In this document: positions 10,854 through 22,984 of the stretch, piece after piece
Position numbering within the stretch: the first letter of the stretch is position 1
How the letters are laid out: every line of letters begins with the position of its first letter
Source: Ophioceras dolichostomum
Taxonomy: Eukaryota > Ascomycota > Sordariomycetes > Magnaporthales > Ophioceraceae
Direction: 5' to 3'
DNA length: 55,336 nt
Assembly: GCA_003049485.1 (NCBI GenBank)
Contig: PYST01000267.1
Coordinates: 1-55,336, forward strand
Position numbers and translations under genes: made by a program
The notes under the pieces: generated by a model
The model's input: the letters and a program-made list of their open reading frames with translations, nothing else
Told to the model about the DNA's origin: nothing
Databases searched by the model: none

Positions 10854-13800
10854 GGCTGCGATAAGACACGAACAACAGGGTACGTAGGAAGGATGGCACT
10901 CTCAAAAGTCAACAGAGAGGTGAAAGTGCAACAACTAGAGATGAGCAGGCATGAGATGGAAGAAGGAGTGGAAAACACTAGTCAAGCGCTTGCTTGACAT
11001 AGAGGAAAGACGAGAGAATAGGAATAGAGGTGAGAATGGAATAGCAAACAAGAGAGGTGGGAGGCGACCTCGCCTTACATGTGGGTGAGCTGTACGGCTA
11101 ACTCAAGTTGGTCATCCAGCCAGAGACCAAGAGAGGGAGGGATTTAGGAATGGAGGGTGGTGGCATGCAGGCGGCCCTCGAGCACACACAGCTACATCAT
11201 CTCACAGGCTGTATTCTGCACGCGAGGCGGTCTCGATGGCCTCATCCGGCTAGGAACTGCAGCTATCGCCTGGGCGAGCATGGGGGGTGGAGGGGGGACC
11301 GCCGAGTCATCTCTGTACCTGCGCTGCAAAAACAGCACAGCACGGTACGGAAGCCTGCCTTCCTGACCGGCCTCGATGGAATGGATTGGGGGGGACGGGG
11401 AGGATGGGCAGAAAGGTCCGAAGTTGGATGAAGCTCCCCTCCTTCCAAGAGCGGGGCAGACACCAAGCACGCGATAAGCTATCCTCGTTATCACATCAGC
11501 TTTGGTCCCATGTTCAGGCTCGGAGGTTCCCACTCTTTTATCGAGAGCTTCGTCCAATGAGAGGACGCTGATCTGACAGGGTCCGGGTGCTCCCGCCAAT
11601 AACAGTCGGGGTCAGTTGTTCAAGGATTGTTAAGTGCATGCAGCTCGACCCCGCGCTAGCACTTTTCGATAAAATGTTCCCTGTTCCCTGTTCCGATGGA
11701 AGAGGTTGGGGAACGAACGAACCAACATGTGCGCGGAACGAAGAACAGAAAGTGATCGGCACAGCTGCTGACAAGCGAACCTCCTCCCCCCCGCCTTTTG
11801 GACGGCAAGAAGAGGAAGGAAGACAACACTGCCAGCTTTTGGAGCAGCCGAATCACTGATCTTCCTTCTCTCGCCTCTGATCGTCGTCGCGCAGCGAAAG
11901 AGAAAAAAAAGAAAGAAAAGGACCAGAACAAACCGCGGGGGTTCTCGGGCCAGCTCGGCCAGTCGGTTACAGAAGGCGGGCTGGTATGTATGGGCTGGGA
12001 GCGGGGTACAGATCCCGTCGTTAGGGTCTCACAACATGGCCAGAAAGAAGTCGGGCGTCGGCCTATCGAAACGGTTTTATTGAGTACTTCTTTGGCGTGC
12101 AGGTGGGTGCAAGCCAAACTTTCGCCGGACAAATAGCAAGCGAGTGGCCGCTCGTCTGGCTTTGGTCTAGTGGATTTCAGCCGCTTTTAGTACGTGCGCA
12201 TCAATGAGTACCAGTCCAAAGAGCGCGGAGGCACATGCGGAGGAGGCACTTGTTGCCAACCCAACAGCAGGCAGGTCGATACGCTTTCTCAAGTCAGCTT
12301 TATTCCTGTTCCCATAGCAGACGGACAGACACATTTAGTTACCTGCCCACCCACCGCCCCCCAAGGTCAATATCGAATGCAAATCTCTCCCTATTATAAC
12401 GCAACAGATCGTGATCTCTCCCGTCTACCAGCAGACCACACACTTCAGTCCCAGATTCTTTTCATTCGCTGCCATGCGTAACGCCCACTCCATTTGGAAT
12501 ACCATTCTCCATTCACCATCCTGGCCATTCGGTTGGTTTTGTCCCTTCTCTCATTCGAGTATCTTCACCCTAGTCTTGAGGGCCGCGAATGTAGTGTTCG
12601 GCGTTTCTATCCAGAACGAGAAGAGGAGACATAGGTATCGATATATGTTAGCCACTAGTACCTAATAAACAAGTTTCTTTAGATCAGAGCGAGGGTGATG
12701 GGGTGGGGCGGTCTTCCTCACCGAGTTCTGCGCGGACCTCCCTCATGAGAAGGGTGTTCATCAAGTCGACCGAAAAGATGGGGCGAGTTGCTGCCCGACG
12801 CAGGAGTATGTCTCGAAACATGTTTGATGGAGGATGAATGTATCGTACGTTGTTGCGGACTATTAGAAGGCTTTTCTGTCTTTTTATATGTGGTGTTCTG
12901 AAAACTTGAGAGAAATTTGTTGTTGTTCTTGTTTTGGATGGAATGCACCACCTTGACAAGGAGTGGTAGACTCTTTTTATGTATGATCGCGATCTGCGCG
13001 GAATGACGAGTTCTGGTGGTTAGGCTTTCCGATATATCATCGGTAGGTCCACGCCACCTACCGATTGCGAAGTCAAAAAAGGGGGGCAGTGATTCCTGTT
13101 CCTGCTTCAGTATCTTCGAGGCGAGAATCCTAATCGGTCTAGGGGTCTCAGAAGCCGTCTTCAAAGACTCAGTGAAGACACCTAGTCCAGTACGTAAAAC
13201 GTCAAAAGGATCTACAGATATCTCTTCCTCATTGTGAATCGAGCCTGACGATATAGAAAGTAGCAAAATCCTTAGCTCGCTGTTGAGTCAGCCCCGGTGT
13301 TTCTGATTTAGCGTGTGAAGATTAGGTAGCATAGCCTCTATGTACATGTCAGTCTGCGGTCAATTCCTATCTAGACCCAAGCATTCCCAAAGTCAAGCTA
13401 TGGGAAGTATCTGACCCGGTATCTTCCAGGGGAAAGAAACGCAATAGCCACTGCGATCTCCCAGCGACCAACTCATATCCACCCCTGCTCAGCCAACTTG
13501 CTTCGGCGACTGCGGTGGTTTGGTCTCTCAGTCGACTTCAACGCCCGAGTTTCTTCAGTCTCTCTTCGATGGACGAGATCGTAGAGTTAACTTTTTCTGT
13601 CCAGAATTTATGGAACAGAGGTTATGTCAGATAGGATAGGTAGGTGGGAAGCAATGCCAGCGAGGGAGCCTTTTTAATTCCGCCCAGGGAGTATCGTCCT
13701 TAACCAAGTTCCATGCAAACTCCGTTCATGAAGACCATGTTGTTGGTGGAGATTGGGCGGGTCAGCATATAATGGATGAACCAACATGAGAGGACAGTAG

Positions 13801-14902
13801 GAAGCATGATGCGGGTGAAAGGGGTACCGGCTGCCCTAGGCTGGTAGAACTTTGTGCTTTTGTCGATCAAGTTCTGTGTGTGATTTAGATCGTGTGGTGG
13901 GAGCCTGAAGGAGGAAGACCTGGGCTTTTGATGATGGATCCGTTCTTGAGAATGACTGTCCGCTGGAGTACATATTTATATGCGATCGCGAGGTGCAAAA
14001 TTCTGATAGGCTTCCCGCAAATTCTTCGTTCAACGACACTGCTTTGCGCAGTTAGAAAGGGGTTGACGTTCTGCTCCGTTCCTCTTCGTCTTCGAGATCT
14101 TTCCTGTTTTCTCTAGCACCCGCTCCAGACAAGGCTATCTCCAAAGAAAAAAAAGGTATGTAGACCGCTGTATTCCTATCTTCCATTTCGAGAAGTACGA
14201 TCTGCCTATCTACAAAATTGCAAACCCCGGAGAACTGCAGTGCTCCCTTCAAGGTAGGCAGTTTTAGGTAGCTTGTTAACCGGGGCGATACGAGCTTGTT
14301 CGGGATTCAACGGGCCTTCCGGGTTGGGGAAGGAATCTCAGCCACCTCCATCCGAAAGGTCACCAGGTCATGTGCTTCGTAGAATATCTTAGAACCTTAG
14401 CTGCTGGCTCCCGGCAATGTGAGAAATTTCTGAGGGATATGTCGTATAGGAAATTCTGGACGGGCTACCTCTTCACGCGGGAACACAAGATCGCAGCATC
14501 AATGGATCACGGAAGGGGAATAGACATAATGAGAGTGAGTCCTCTCTTTCGAAGTCCGAGCTGAAGCATAAATAGCTAAGCACAAAAACACAGAGGCATT
14601 CTCTTTTTGAGGCCCTTTTCTTCATGCTAGAAGATTGGTATGTCCTCCCACACTTTCCTTTGATATATAAAGTAAGTAGGGAAGTAGTAACGAGATCTTG
14701 AATTAGATCAAAAAAGAAGGAATAGAAGCGAAGAAACGAGACATTGAGCATGTGTGTTGCCGTCCTCTCTCGTGTTCCTCAAGAAATTCATGTAGAAAGG
14801 TACGTAGGTAGGTAGGCAGTGGTAGTGACAGATGTTGAGGGAAAGCGAGAGAGCGCTGTGATGCTGTAAGGCGGTGGCTCACCCAGAGAGGACCCGGGGC
14901 AG
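10854..14902. other. 4-kb gene-poor region
   Basis: No supported gene. The longest frames (about 11656-12132 and 12718-13266, both minus) have low-complexity or unbiased composition, no known motif and no convincing splice context. The right half is visibly richer in A/T than the flanking genes. A TAGG run lies at 14801-14816. The part next to 10853 must hold the phosphatase-like gene's promoter. Confidence 0.5.
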
Positions 14903-15219
14903 TCACTTCTTGCCCGGGCCAGAGCTCTGGTTGCCACTGCTCTGGTTGCCACCGCCCTGGCTGCCGCCCTTGTCGCCTCCAGCAGCGGCGGCGTTGGCGT
15001 TGTGCGCGGCCGCGGACTGGGCACGGGCAGCGAAGCCGCCAGAGCTCATGTCTCCGCCGCCCTTGGCCTATGGAGTAGCAAGGTAGACTGTTAGTGCATC
15101 TGTATTACGAGTTTATGTAACGATAATAGGAGAGAATAGAGACGGCAGAGGCTTGCCGTGGCTGACTGAATCCGGGACGCGTCACTCCCAGTCATTTGAC
15201 CACTGCCTGATGAAGACAT
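14903..15219 (-). CDS. small SMP-domain (seed maturation protein-like) protein
   Basis: Exons 15219-15157 (21 codons) and 15067-14903 (54 codons plus stop) give 75 residues. The protein has MTGSDASRIQS followed across the splice by AKGGGDMSSGGFAARAQSA, the conserved core of small fungal proteins carrying the SMP domain, then a Gly/Gln/Ser-rich tail ending PGKK. The donor is GCAAGC, not GT, and the acceptor is CCATAG, so this is a GC-AG intron of 89 bp. The join is in phase and no GT donor nearby restores the conserved core. These proteins are small, hydrophilic and abundant in stress and spores; the exact role is not known to me. It stands alone in gene-poor DNA. Confidence 0.85.
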
Positions 15220-16089
15220 GGCTTTGATGGTGTGTTCAATACTATTAGAAGTATGAGGTAGTTGCTTGAAAGGGTGTGATGAAGCTTGAGACCGCCTTTC
15301 AATGCTTGTAGGCTAAGCGTTGGTGGATGATGAGGAAGCAAGTAATGGTAGCACGGGTTGAGAAGGGCGGACGGTCAGCCTTTCTATATACCCCTTTTCA
15401 CAGGCAACTTTGGCCACGGAACTCGCTTCTGCGTCAGATATTCGAAGTCTATCGGCAGGAACCCATTGTTAGAAAGTGTAGGCTCTGCGGTTTCCCGCAA
15501 AAGGTGTGTGAGATCAGAGAGGTGACGCTCTCTGAGCTGTCAGTTTCCAGGCGAGCATGGGAGATCTTGCGGTCAATAGAGTTGGCGAGGGGGTTGAAAG
15601 TCAATCGGCCATCTCACAATGACGGATTTTGCGTGTGCAAGGCTCGTGATTGAGCCAGATATGCAAGGCAGAGCTGCGGGATCGCATCGTATTCACGGGG
15701 GATGGGCGGGGGAGATTGCGATCGTGACGGTGTCCCTGCCACACGTCTAGATGTTTGCCTGCTGACATCTGAAAATGTTTCGGCGTCGTGCGGTGAGCGC
15801 TCCGGGTTGCAGAACGGAGACTGTGTAACTTTGCCGATCAGCTGCGCAGGGAAGCCATGTCGAGCCGGAAAGGGGTGGGGATGGCCCGGTTGCTCTCCTC
15901 TCGGGGGCGGAGCTTCGCCGAAGATACTTTGGAGTTGGTGAGCAAGCCAAAGCCTATTAGGCTGTCAACTGTCAGGACAAAAATATTGGGAGAGGAAGGT
16001 AAGAAGGTAGCGAGGTGGGAGCTGGTTTCTAATAGTTAAGCAACGTACTGGTATCTTGTGAGTCTCTGATGAACAAACAAGCCCCTCTC
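15220..16089. other. intergenic, no gene recognised
   Basis: Upstream of the SMP gene. The plus-strand frame at 15327-15653 (about 108 codons) has no recognisable motif. I see nothing else. Confidence 0.5.
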
Positions 16090-16703
16090 CTACGACCGGC
16101 CTTCCTGGTCTCCTCTCACTAGCGTTAACACAACATCCCGCACGGTTTGCCAGTCATCGTTTACTTTGATCGGGATGTGAATTGCCATCACTTCAAGCCG
16201 AGCCAGTTCCGCGGGCAGTCTCAGTCTCTCCTGGAGGCTGACCCCCTTGTCACCCTTGACTTCATCTTTCCCGGGCATGGACTCCACAACGGCCGCAGAC
16301 AAAGCCGGATGTGATGTGCTGTAGCAAACACTACATGCGGCATCTGATTCCCGCTGGCTCGCCCGATCGATTTGTACGCGGCGGCCATACCAATCCCGGC
16401 CTGCGGGTCCAGAACATAGCCACCATTACTCCTATATACAGACCGGACGGCATCGGCCGTCCCAAGAGCCACCACGCGCTCGGCCGCGGCGGACCGTCGA
16501 CCGTTCTCCAGGACGTCCCGGTAAACATGCCCAAAGAAGCCCTTCTCCCGCGGCTCCTCATGCCACTTGGCCACCTCCTGCCCGGCTTGGAGTTCATTCC
16601 AATCGTCTGGCATGCCGGCGATCGAGGGCGCGATCGAGGGCGCGAACTCGTAGACGAAACTCCAAAGCAGCCGCTCGATGTTTCCAGAGATCAGGACGTC
16701 GCC
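16090..16703 (-). pseudogene. 3' relic of a threonine synthase gene
   Basis: Read on the minus strand, the stretch matches the C-terminal third of fungal threonine synthase (the PLP enzyme converting O-phosphohomoserine to threonine): DVLISGNIERLLW, AGMPDDWNELQAGQEV, GYVLDPQAGIGMAA and ATAH, then in another frame KVNDDWQTVRDVV near the end. The frame breaks near 16300, just after ATAH, where the continuation moves to a different phase. A 12-bp tandem duplication at 16619-16642 gives PSIAPSIAG. Nothing of the N-terminal domains or the PLP-lysine region is found upstream of 16703, where similarity ends abruptly. This is therefore a truncated, frameshifted partial copy; a functional gene should exist elsewhere. 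A short chimeric ORF cannot be excluded, but it could not have the enzyme activity. Confidence 0.8.
16619..16642. repeat. 12-bp direct tandem duplication inside the threonine synthase relic
   Basis: The unit CGATCGAGGGCG occurs twice in a row. It duplicates four codons of an otherwise recognisable conserved segment, as expected of unconstrained sequence. Confidence 0.9.
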
Positions 16704-17465
16704 ACCCCCATAATGGTTATGGGGAGGTGGAGGTGGTCGGTGAGGAGGATGGTGGCGCTTGCTCTTGCTCCTTCGAGACGGAGAAGTAGGTATGGTAGCA
16801 GAGAACGATTTGGGTGAGGATCCTTGCCTAGTTGAGCGAGCTTAAGGTAGCTAGGGAATGGAGAATAAAAAAAGTATCCCAGATTCGAAAGCGTATATAT
16901 GTTAGGAATAGGGAAGGTGGTACGAAAATGGGGTCCATCCCTTCCCTCCCGTGCCTGACACATGGTTTTACAAAGTGATAGGTGAGCTCATATCTCATTG
17001 TCTCATTGGAAGCAACCGTGACGAAGCGACAGCCTTGCAACAACTATGGCTCATGGATCAGCGGGAAAGCAGTTCAACCCCGCGCAAAACCCCGAGAATG
17101 GGAAACCAGAGGAAATGTACGGTTGAGGATGAGGCAAGCTGAAAAAAAGGAAAAAGAAAAAGAAAGCAGAGAAGAGAAAAGAAGCAAGAAAGAAAGAGTA
17201 AGCATGTTAGCTTCTCGCCAGGACAGCTCGGACTCAACTGGAGACGTTTTCCCAACTCTGCGCTGGATGGACCCCGCCAACAACAACCACGACAGGTGGG
17301 CTAAGAATTGGTCTGGTTATAACATCCTTGCCGTCCAATGTTTTTTTCTTTCTTTCTCTTGTGCGCATGCGGAGTGAAATGTTCCGTAGGCTCTTCTTCC
17401 TCCACCACCCTCATCCACCCGCTCTGCTGCCACTGACTTCACTGCTAGGTACCTACCTAGGTAGT
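16704..17465. other. intergenic with a TAGG palindrome
   Basis: No gene seen between the threonine synthase relic and the 3' end of the AT-hook gene. A purine-rich A/G tract runs at about 17143-17205, and a palindromic CTAGGTACCTACCTAGGTAG lies at 17445-17464. Confidence 0.5.
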
Positions 17466-19806
17466 TCACTTAGGCAGGAACTTCAGCAGCGGAGCGATTC
17501 TCGTCTTCTTGCTCAACCCCACCCTGTATGACACCTTGCCCGGTCCTCCCGCTCCCGCAGTGGCCGCGCCGCTGCCGCTAGTGCCACCAGCGGCGCTAGC
17601 GGCGCCCCTGCTGTTGTTCTTGCCAGAAGCAGCAGTCGTGCCAGCAGCCGAAGCCACAGGGGCATTAGTAGCAGTGCTGACGCCACCGGGAGCGGGGTTG
17701 CCGGGATGATCGCGGGGCTTTGCTACGCCTCCTGGCTTCCTGTTTTCCTGTCCTTTGCCGATATCAGTAGTGGTGACGATGACGGCGGCCGCGGCGGCCG
17801 CGTTTGTAGACTGCCGCGGCGCCCTTTTCGGATTCGCATTGGATCCCGTCGTCTCCGATAATGGCTGATGTGCCACTGTTGAACCCTTTGCCGATGCGTC
17901 GGTGACCGTCCCGCGGGCGGGGGCGGTCGAGGTCTTGGCGTCAGACTTCTTAGGCCTGCCTCGCTTTCCCATTTTCGGCCTCTCTTCTTCCTCGCTGGCT
18001 ACTGCTGCCTCGTCCATTGCTGTTGCTTCGTCAACCCCGACCGCCGGCTCCTCTTCGTCGACGGCTCTTGCCTGTGGCTCGACCGCAGTATCAGGCTTGA
18101 CATAGACGTCCTCATCCACTACGGTCTCCTTGGGCTCCTGCTCCTTCTTCTTGCGACCCCTTTTCTTCGGAGCCTTCGCCTTCGGCAGCGAGTCATCGCG
18201 CACTGGACTTGGAATTTCTGGGACTTCCTGGCCTGAGGACATGATCAATATCGGCTCGGTGGCCTGTCCCGCACTTGCAAGGGATTGACGGGCACGAGAA
18301 TCTTCGTCGTCGTTGTCGACATTCTCCAGCATGTCGTCGTACCCGCCCGGTGGCTCAGTGTCCGGTAGGTCGTCCTCAACGATAGGCTGTCTGCGGCGGC
18401 TAGATCGCGGAACGTAACGTTCAGGCGGGAGGCCGATCTCGTCTGCGTCCCAAGCGTCCTGGCCGTCGTCCCCGCTACCATCAATAACGACCCGAGATTT
18501 CTTCCTGGATCGAGCGGTCGATGTGGCAATCACATCAGGAGACGAACTCGGCTGTCAAGCTTGTTAGCAACGCATCCAGAGAATGGGTGCCAGTGCTAGG
18601 TAGGATTGCACTCACAAGCGCGTCAGACTTCCTCTTTCTGCGCTTCACTACGGCTGATGAAGCGGGCATAGGAATCTCAGTTGACGGAAGGTCACTCTTC
18701 GCCGCTTTGTGAGCGGAGGACTTCGCGAACTCGCTGGGTGTAGACACCGCCACCGTGGTAGCTCCGCTCGACTTCTGATTCTGATTCGGCTGCTGCTGGA
18801 GAACCGGCAATGGTAGCGACGTCTCGTCTCCTTCCCGGTTCAGCTGCGATGATAAGCTGAAAACCCGGTACTCTAGCTGCTCGCTTGAACTGAGGGGCCT
18901 CGAAAGCGTAACCTCGATTTTCTCCTTGGCCTTCTGCGTGTCCGCAATTTGCGTCGCGCTGACCGCATTGTCCGCGTCTTCGGCTTTGCGCCGGCTCGAC
19001 GCCCTAGTCGTACTCTCAGTGTGCGGAATGAAGAATGCGTCCTCGTACCCTTCAGCTTGTGGGGAGCTTTGAACGCCCTCACGTGTCCTTCCGCCCTTTC
19101 GCGATGACAACAGGACCGCAACCGCAGAGTCAAGGGCGTTGGCAGTAGTTGCTGTAGCTGTAGTATCCAAGGTACCCCTCCGAGCCCTCTTGGCAGTTGG
19201 CGCAGGAGAGGGGGCTTCCACTGCCGCCTCGGATCTGTCCCGCTTTCCGTACGTCGTCGCCTCCTGCGGGGCATTCCTCGCGCTTCTGCGCGTGGGCAGC
19301 CCGCCGCCTCTCAGACCAGAGACGGGACTGCTCGGCACACCCCACATGCCACCGCCCCCGCCTCCGCCTCCGCCTTCGGGATCGTTCATTATCATCATCT
19401 TCTTCAAAGATGGCTTCCCCGGAGTAGTGACCTGCGTAAGATCGGCAAAGCTCTCAGGATTGCCCGGTTTCGGCTTTCGCTTTCTGGAAGCCGTCGGTTC
19501 GGTGATTGATGACGTTTGTGCTGCTGCGTCTTCCACATTCCCCGATGAGCAATCGGCATGGAGTAGCACGTCTGAATGAGATATCACCTTCCTGCTAGGA
19601 GGGGCGCGTTGCTGCTGGTCTTCATAGACTTTTTGGAAGAACTCTGGATCCGTCGAGCCGCTTCTATCCGCGTGCGACACGTGCAGCTCCAGACCGTTCT
19701 CCGCCAGCACCTCTTCGCGATCAGGTGGTATAGGAACCGGAATTTTAATCGGGCTGAAGTTGTCCTCTTCATCATCAGAGTCCTGAATAACATATTGGCG
19801 CGCCAT
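17466..19806 (-). CDS. AT-hook, low-complexity nuclear protein
   Basis: Exons 19806-18616 and 18551-17466 join across a 64-bp intron (donor GTGAGT, branch GCTAAC, acceptor GACAG) to give 758 residues. The start is the ATG at 19806 (MARQYVIQDSDDEED); the codon two positions before it is GTG. The protein is mostly disordered, with an acidic N-terminus, a run of nine Gly (about 19349-19378), many SP/TP sites and basic bipartite stretches. Two AT-hook-like cores (KKRGRKKK and KRGRPKKS) lie in the second exon and suggest binding to the minor groove of A/T-rich DNA. The last 20 or so residues (YRVGLSKKTRIAPLLKFLPK) look like a compact conserved basic motif in an otherwise loose sequence. Likely nuclear. 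I cannot name an orthologue. Confidence 0.75.
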
Positions 19807-20063
19807 GATCACAGGGCCGAGTATTCGCAGTGTAAATGGACAACGTTTTGGCTTCTGCTCTCAATCGCGACTCACTTTGAGGTGACGCGAGGGGTCCGCA
19901 GAACGATTGACGCGCACCCACGTGAGCAATTTTCTTATCTCCATACTACACCTAAACAGGCAGTATTTCCAAAAGGGGTAGGACTTTCGTTGGAAAGGCC
20001 TGGGTAAAATGGCATAAAATCATGTTAGTCGCATTCGACGACGATGACCGTGAATTATTATGT

Positions 20064-22984
20064 CTACTCCATCTCTTCTATAACCGGCCGCGCTCCCGAA
20101 TGCCCTCCTCCGCCATCCGCATCTCCACCAAGGCCAACAACCCGCAGCCCAGCCAGCCCGCTCAGACCAGGCGACGACGCCGCCGCCTGCGCGTCAGTGA
20201 TAGGGAGCAGCGTGCTCAGAGTCCAGTTCTCCAAGCTCTCCACCACGTCCCTCGCATGCTGCTTGACGAGCCCGTCGCTGTCCGTATCCGCGATGTACTC
20301 CAATATGCGCGTGATGTTCCGCCTGCTCTCGTCCGTGAGCCCGAAGCCCAGCTGCCGCCTCGCCTGCCTCGTCGCGTCGAGGGCCCTCACGAAGCTCAGG
20401 ACGACGAGCACCGCCGCGCGCCGCAGGATGCCCGTCTCGACGCCCTTCTCGATGCTGAGGGTCTGCATGCAGAGGTCGACCGCGGACGAGACGAGGTCGG
20501 GCCCGATGCCCGCGATGTTGGTCTCAATCGCCACCGCGAAGATGGAGAGCGCGGACCCGCGGATGCGCACGTCCTCGGCGCCGCGCTTGCTCGTCCATCC
20601 CTCGACTATCTGAGCCAGGATTTTGTTGTCGGCCTTCTCCCTATCTGACATGTCGATTGGCTCTTCGTCGTCATCGTCATCGTTGTCGTTTGTTCCACCT
20701 CTTTCAGCTTTCATCTTGCGCATCTTCTCGTCGCGAGCCTGCTTCGCCTTGGTCTTGGGCCGATGCGCCCGACGGCCGGCGATCATGAGCAGGGCGTGAC
20801 AGACTTCCTTGGCGGCATCTCCAGCAAAGGTCTCGCCGAGCCGCTCTATGACCTGCAGAAGAGCCTCACCGAATCGTAAACGGGTGTCGAGAGACGCCAT
20901 CTCGTTAGCGTCGACGTAGCGATCCACCAGCTCCCTTGTCACAGATTTCGGGTGCCTGTTGGCAAGCTGGGTGTAGATTTTTATGATGCGTAGGTTGATG
21001 TAGTCCTCGTTTTCGACTAGTAACGAGGACATCAATACCAGAATGCCTGGGACGTCGAGAATGGGACTGTTTGCTTGGATGAGCCCCTGGATAAGGTTAA
21101 GCCCTTCCGATCGAACAGGGGGTGGTGAATCCCTCTGTGTGATGTATGACACGGCTAAGGCGTAGGTTTTGCGGTCTTCGACCCGTGGATCTGTCTGGCT
21201 GGACGAGACTGTCTCGGTATTGCCCGCCGGATCGGGCTCGTCATGGGACTTGAGGAATACGGCCAGATTCGCAGCTGATGTCGCAGAATCGCCTTTCCCG
21301 CTCCGTCCTATCCTGTCCAGTGAAGCCTCAATCGACTGCATGAGGGCTTTGTCCACTTTGCTCTTCTGAAAGTTTGGAGTATAAGCAATGACACCCAACA
21401 GACTCAGTGCCACAGCAACAACCTCGTCGTCATGGCCCAGAGAGTTTGACTTCGATATCAACTGGTCGGCTAGCTCCAGGATATGTGCCGGCTGGCCAGC
21501 CAATTTGTCCGAGAACCTCTGCATCATCTCTTGGAGAGCCTGTCCCTCGAGAAGTAGAAGCACCGGGTTCTGGCCATCGTCGTTTCTTGATTGAGTCAGA
21601 AGGACAGAGCTTTTCGTCTTCTGTTTAGCCCCTGATTGAAGCCACCTGTTAAAAAGGTTTAGGAAGATGGATGAGATGTCCTCGTCCGGGTAGATCGAGC
21701 CGATCAGGTCGAGCAAGGTCCGATTCCTTGCCTCGATTTCGACTATATCGATCGCGTCGGCTGTATTCAGAAACTCGGGCTTACGGGGAGCCGCGATCTG
21801 GATGCCACCGTCGGCGGCCGTGCTGTAACTCCACAGCTCCGGGCCGTCCTGGGTCTCTCCGTCGTAGACAAGGTTGTCGATGATGGCCGTAACCGGTTCG
21901 AGTGAGCCGACGACCTTTAGGAAGATAGTGAGGAGGTTTCTCGCCGGCCGACGGTACTCAACTTCTTGATCGTCTCCGAAACTCCGCTTGGATACGAGAC
22001 ACCAGAGGGGAAGGACCAAAGGCCGAAGCAGCCTTCTGGAAAGGCCGGGGTTCGGATGCGAGATGACGAGTGACTGCAGACGACGCAGGGCCGTTGCCAA
22101 ATCCGCGGGGGTCACAACGACGCCGTCTTTGCTGAGGTCCAAAACGCCATCCTCTCCTGTTGCGTCTTGTGGGGACCTCTCTAATGTCCGTTCATCTGGC
22201 TTGATGGCTTGGAGCATTGGCTCGATAAAGTAACGCCATCCTGGCGTCCCTGCACGACAGCCAGTCAGTAAGGCACCCGTGCTTCGCCATCCCACCTGAA
22301 TCGGGTTGCACGGGACTAACCAGGAGCGCCGTATTGCCTGCGGCCTAGGATGCCAAAGCCGACGACGTACGCCGCCACTTTGGTGAGCTCCAGGCCGTTG
22401 CGCCCATCGAGCAGCTCCAGGAGTTGCGGCGCAATACCGGAGAACCAGAGATCCGCGTCCACAGAGACCGGTGGATTCGCCAGCAGGCGCGACGCCATAG
22501 CCATTGCCTCGTGCGTGATACTTGCGCCCTGCTTCCCGGGCGCCTCGCCGGTCCCGGCCGGCCCGGCCGCACTGGACGGATGCACGGCGAAGACAAACTC
22601 TAGTGTCGCGCGGACGCCATAATGTCGAAGCGGTACCGTGGCGAGGATATCCACGAATCTGGCTCTCAGCCAGTCTGGCACGCGGCCCGGGTGGATCAAC
22701 GTGTTCAGCGCCGGGATGATGGCAATTGTGCCCGCACTGTTTGGAACCAGCTTAGAGTAGGCTCGCCTTGAGTTTTTGTCCCCATCGGAAGTGTGAAGCA
22801 TTCATTCTTTCACCTACCTCTGGATCAACTCGTCAAACTCTTTCTGGCTGGCATCGCGAGATTCTTCCGCGCTGTTGGGGTCAAAGGCTCGCTTTCCCAC
22901 CTCCACCAAGGACGCTAGGAGCTGGTCATACGGCGATTTGCCCTGACCAGCGGACCCCGGGTTCGCTCTAGGCTGAGAATCCAT
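20064..22984 (-). CDS. RTP1: Rtp1/TANGO6-like HEAT-repeat protein (RNA polymerase II nuclear import factor family)
   Basis: Three exons, 22984-22818, 22766-22321 and 22249-20064, total 932 residues. Introns use GTAGGT...CAAG and GTTAGT...TGCAG; the first acceptor could also lie 26 bp downstream. The sequence is helical-repeat throughout: IPALNTLIHPGRVPDWLR near the start, AYVVGFGILGRRQYG, then long amphipathic helices. The C-terminus has GILRRAAVLVVLSFVRAL, a highly acidic loop (NDNDDDDDEEP), and the pattern ITRILEYIADTDSDGLVKQHA, which matches the Rtp1 C-terminal domains. In yeast Rtp1 helps move assembled RNA polymerase II subunits into the nucleus; TANGO6 is the animal counterpart. The assignment rests on motif memory and overall architecture. 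The AT-hook gene starts 257 bp downstream on the same strand. Confidence 0.75.

Noticed and set aside
12718..13266. Minus-strand frame of about 182 codons
   Set aside because: Rich in Ser/Asn/Lys from A/T-rich DNA, with no recognisable motif.
16311..16817. Plus-strand frame of about 168 codons
   Set aside because: Antisense of the threonine synthase relic, whose minus-strand reading gives clear family motifs.
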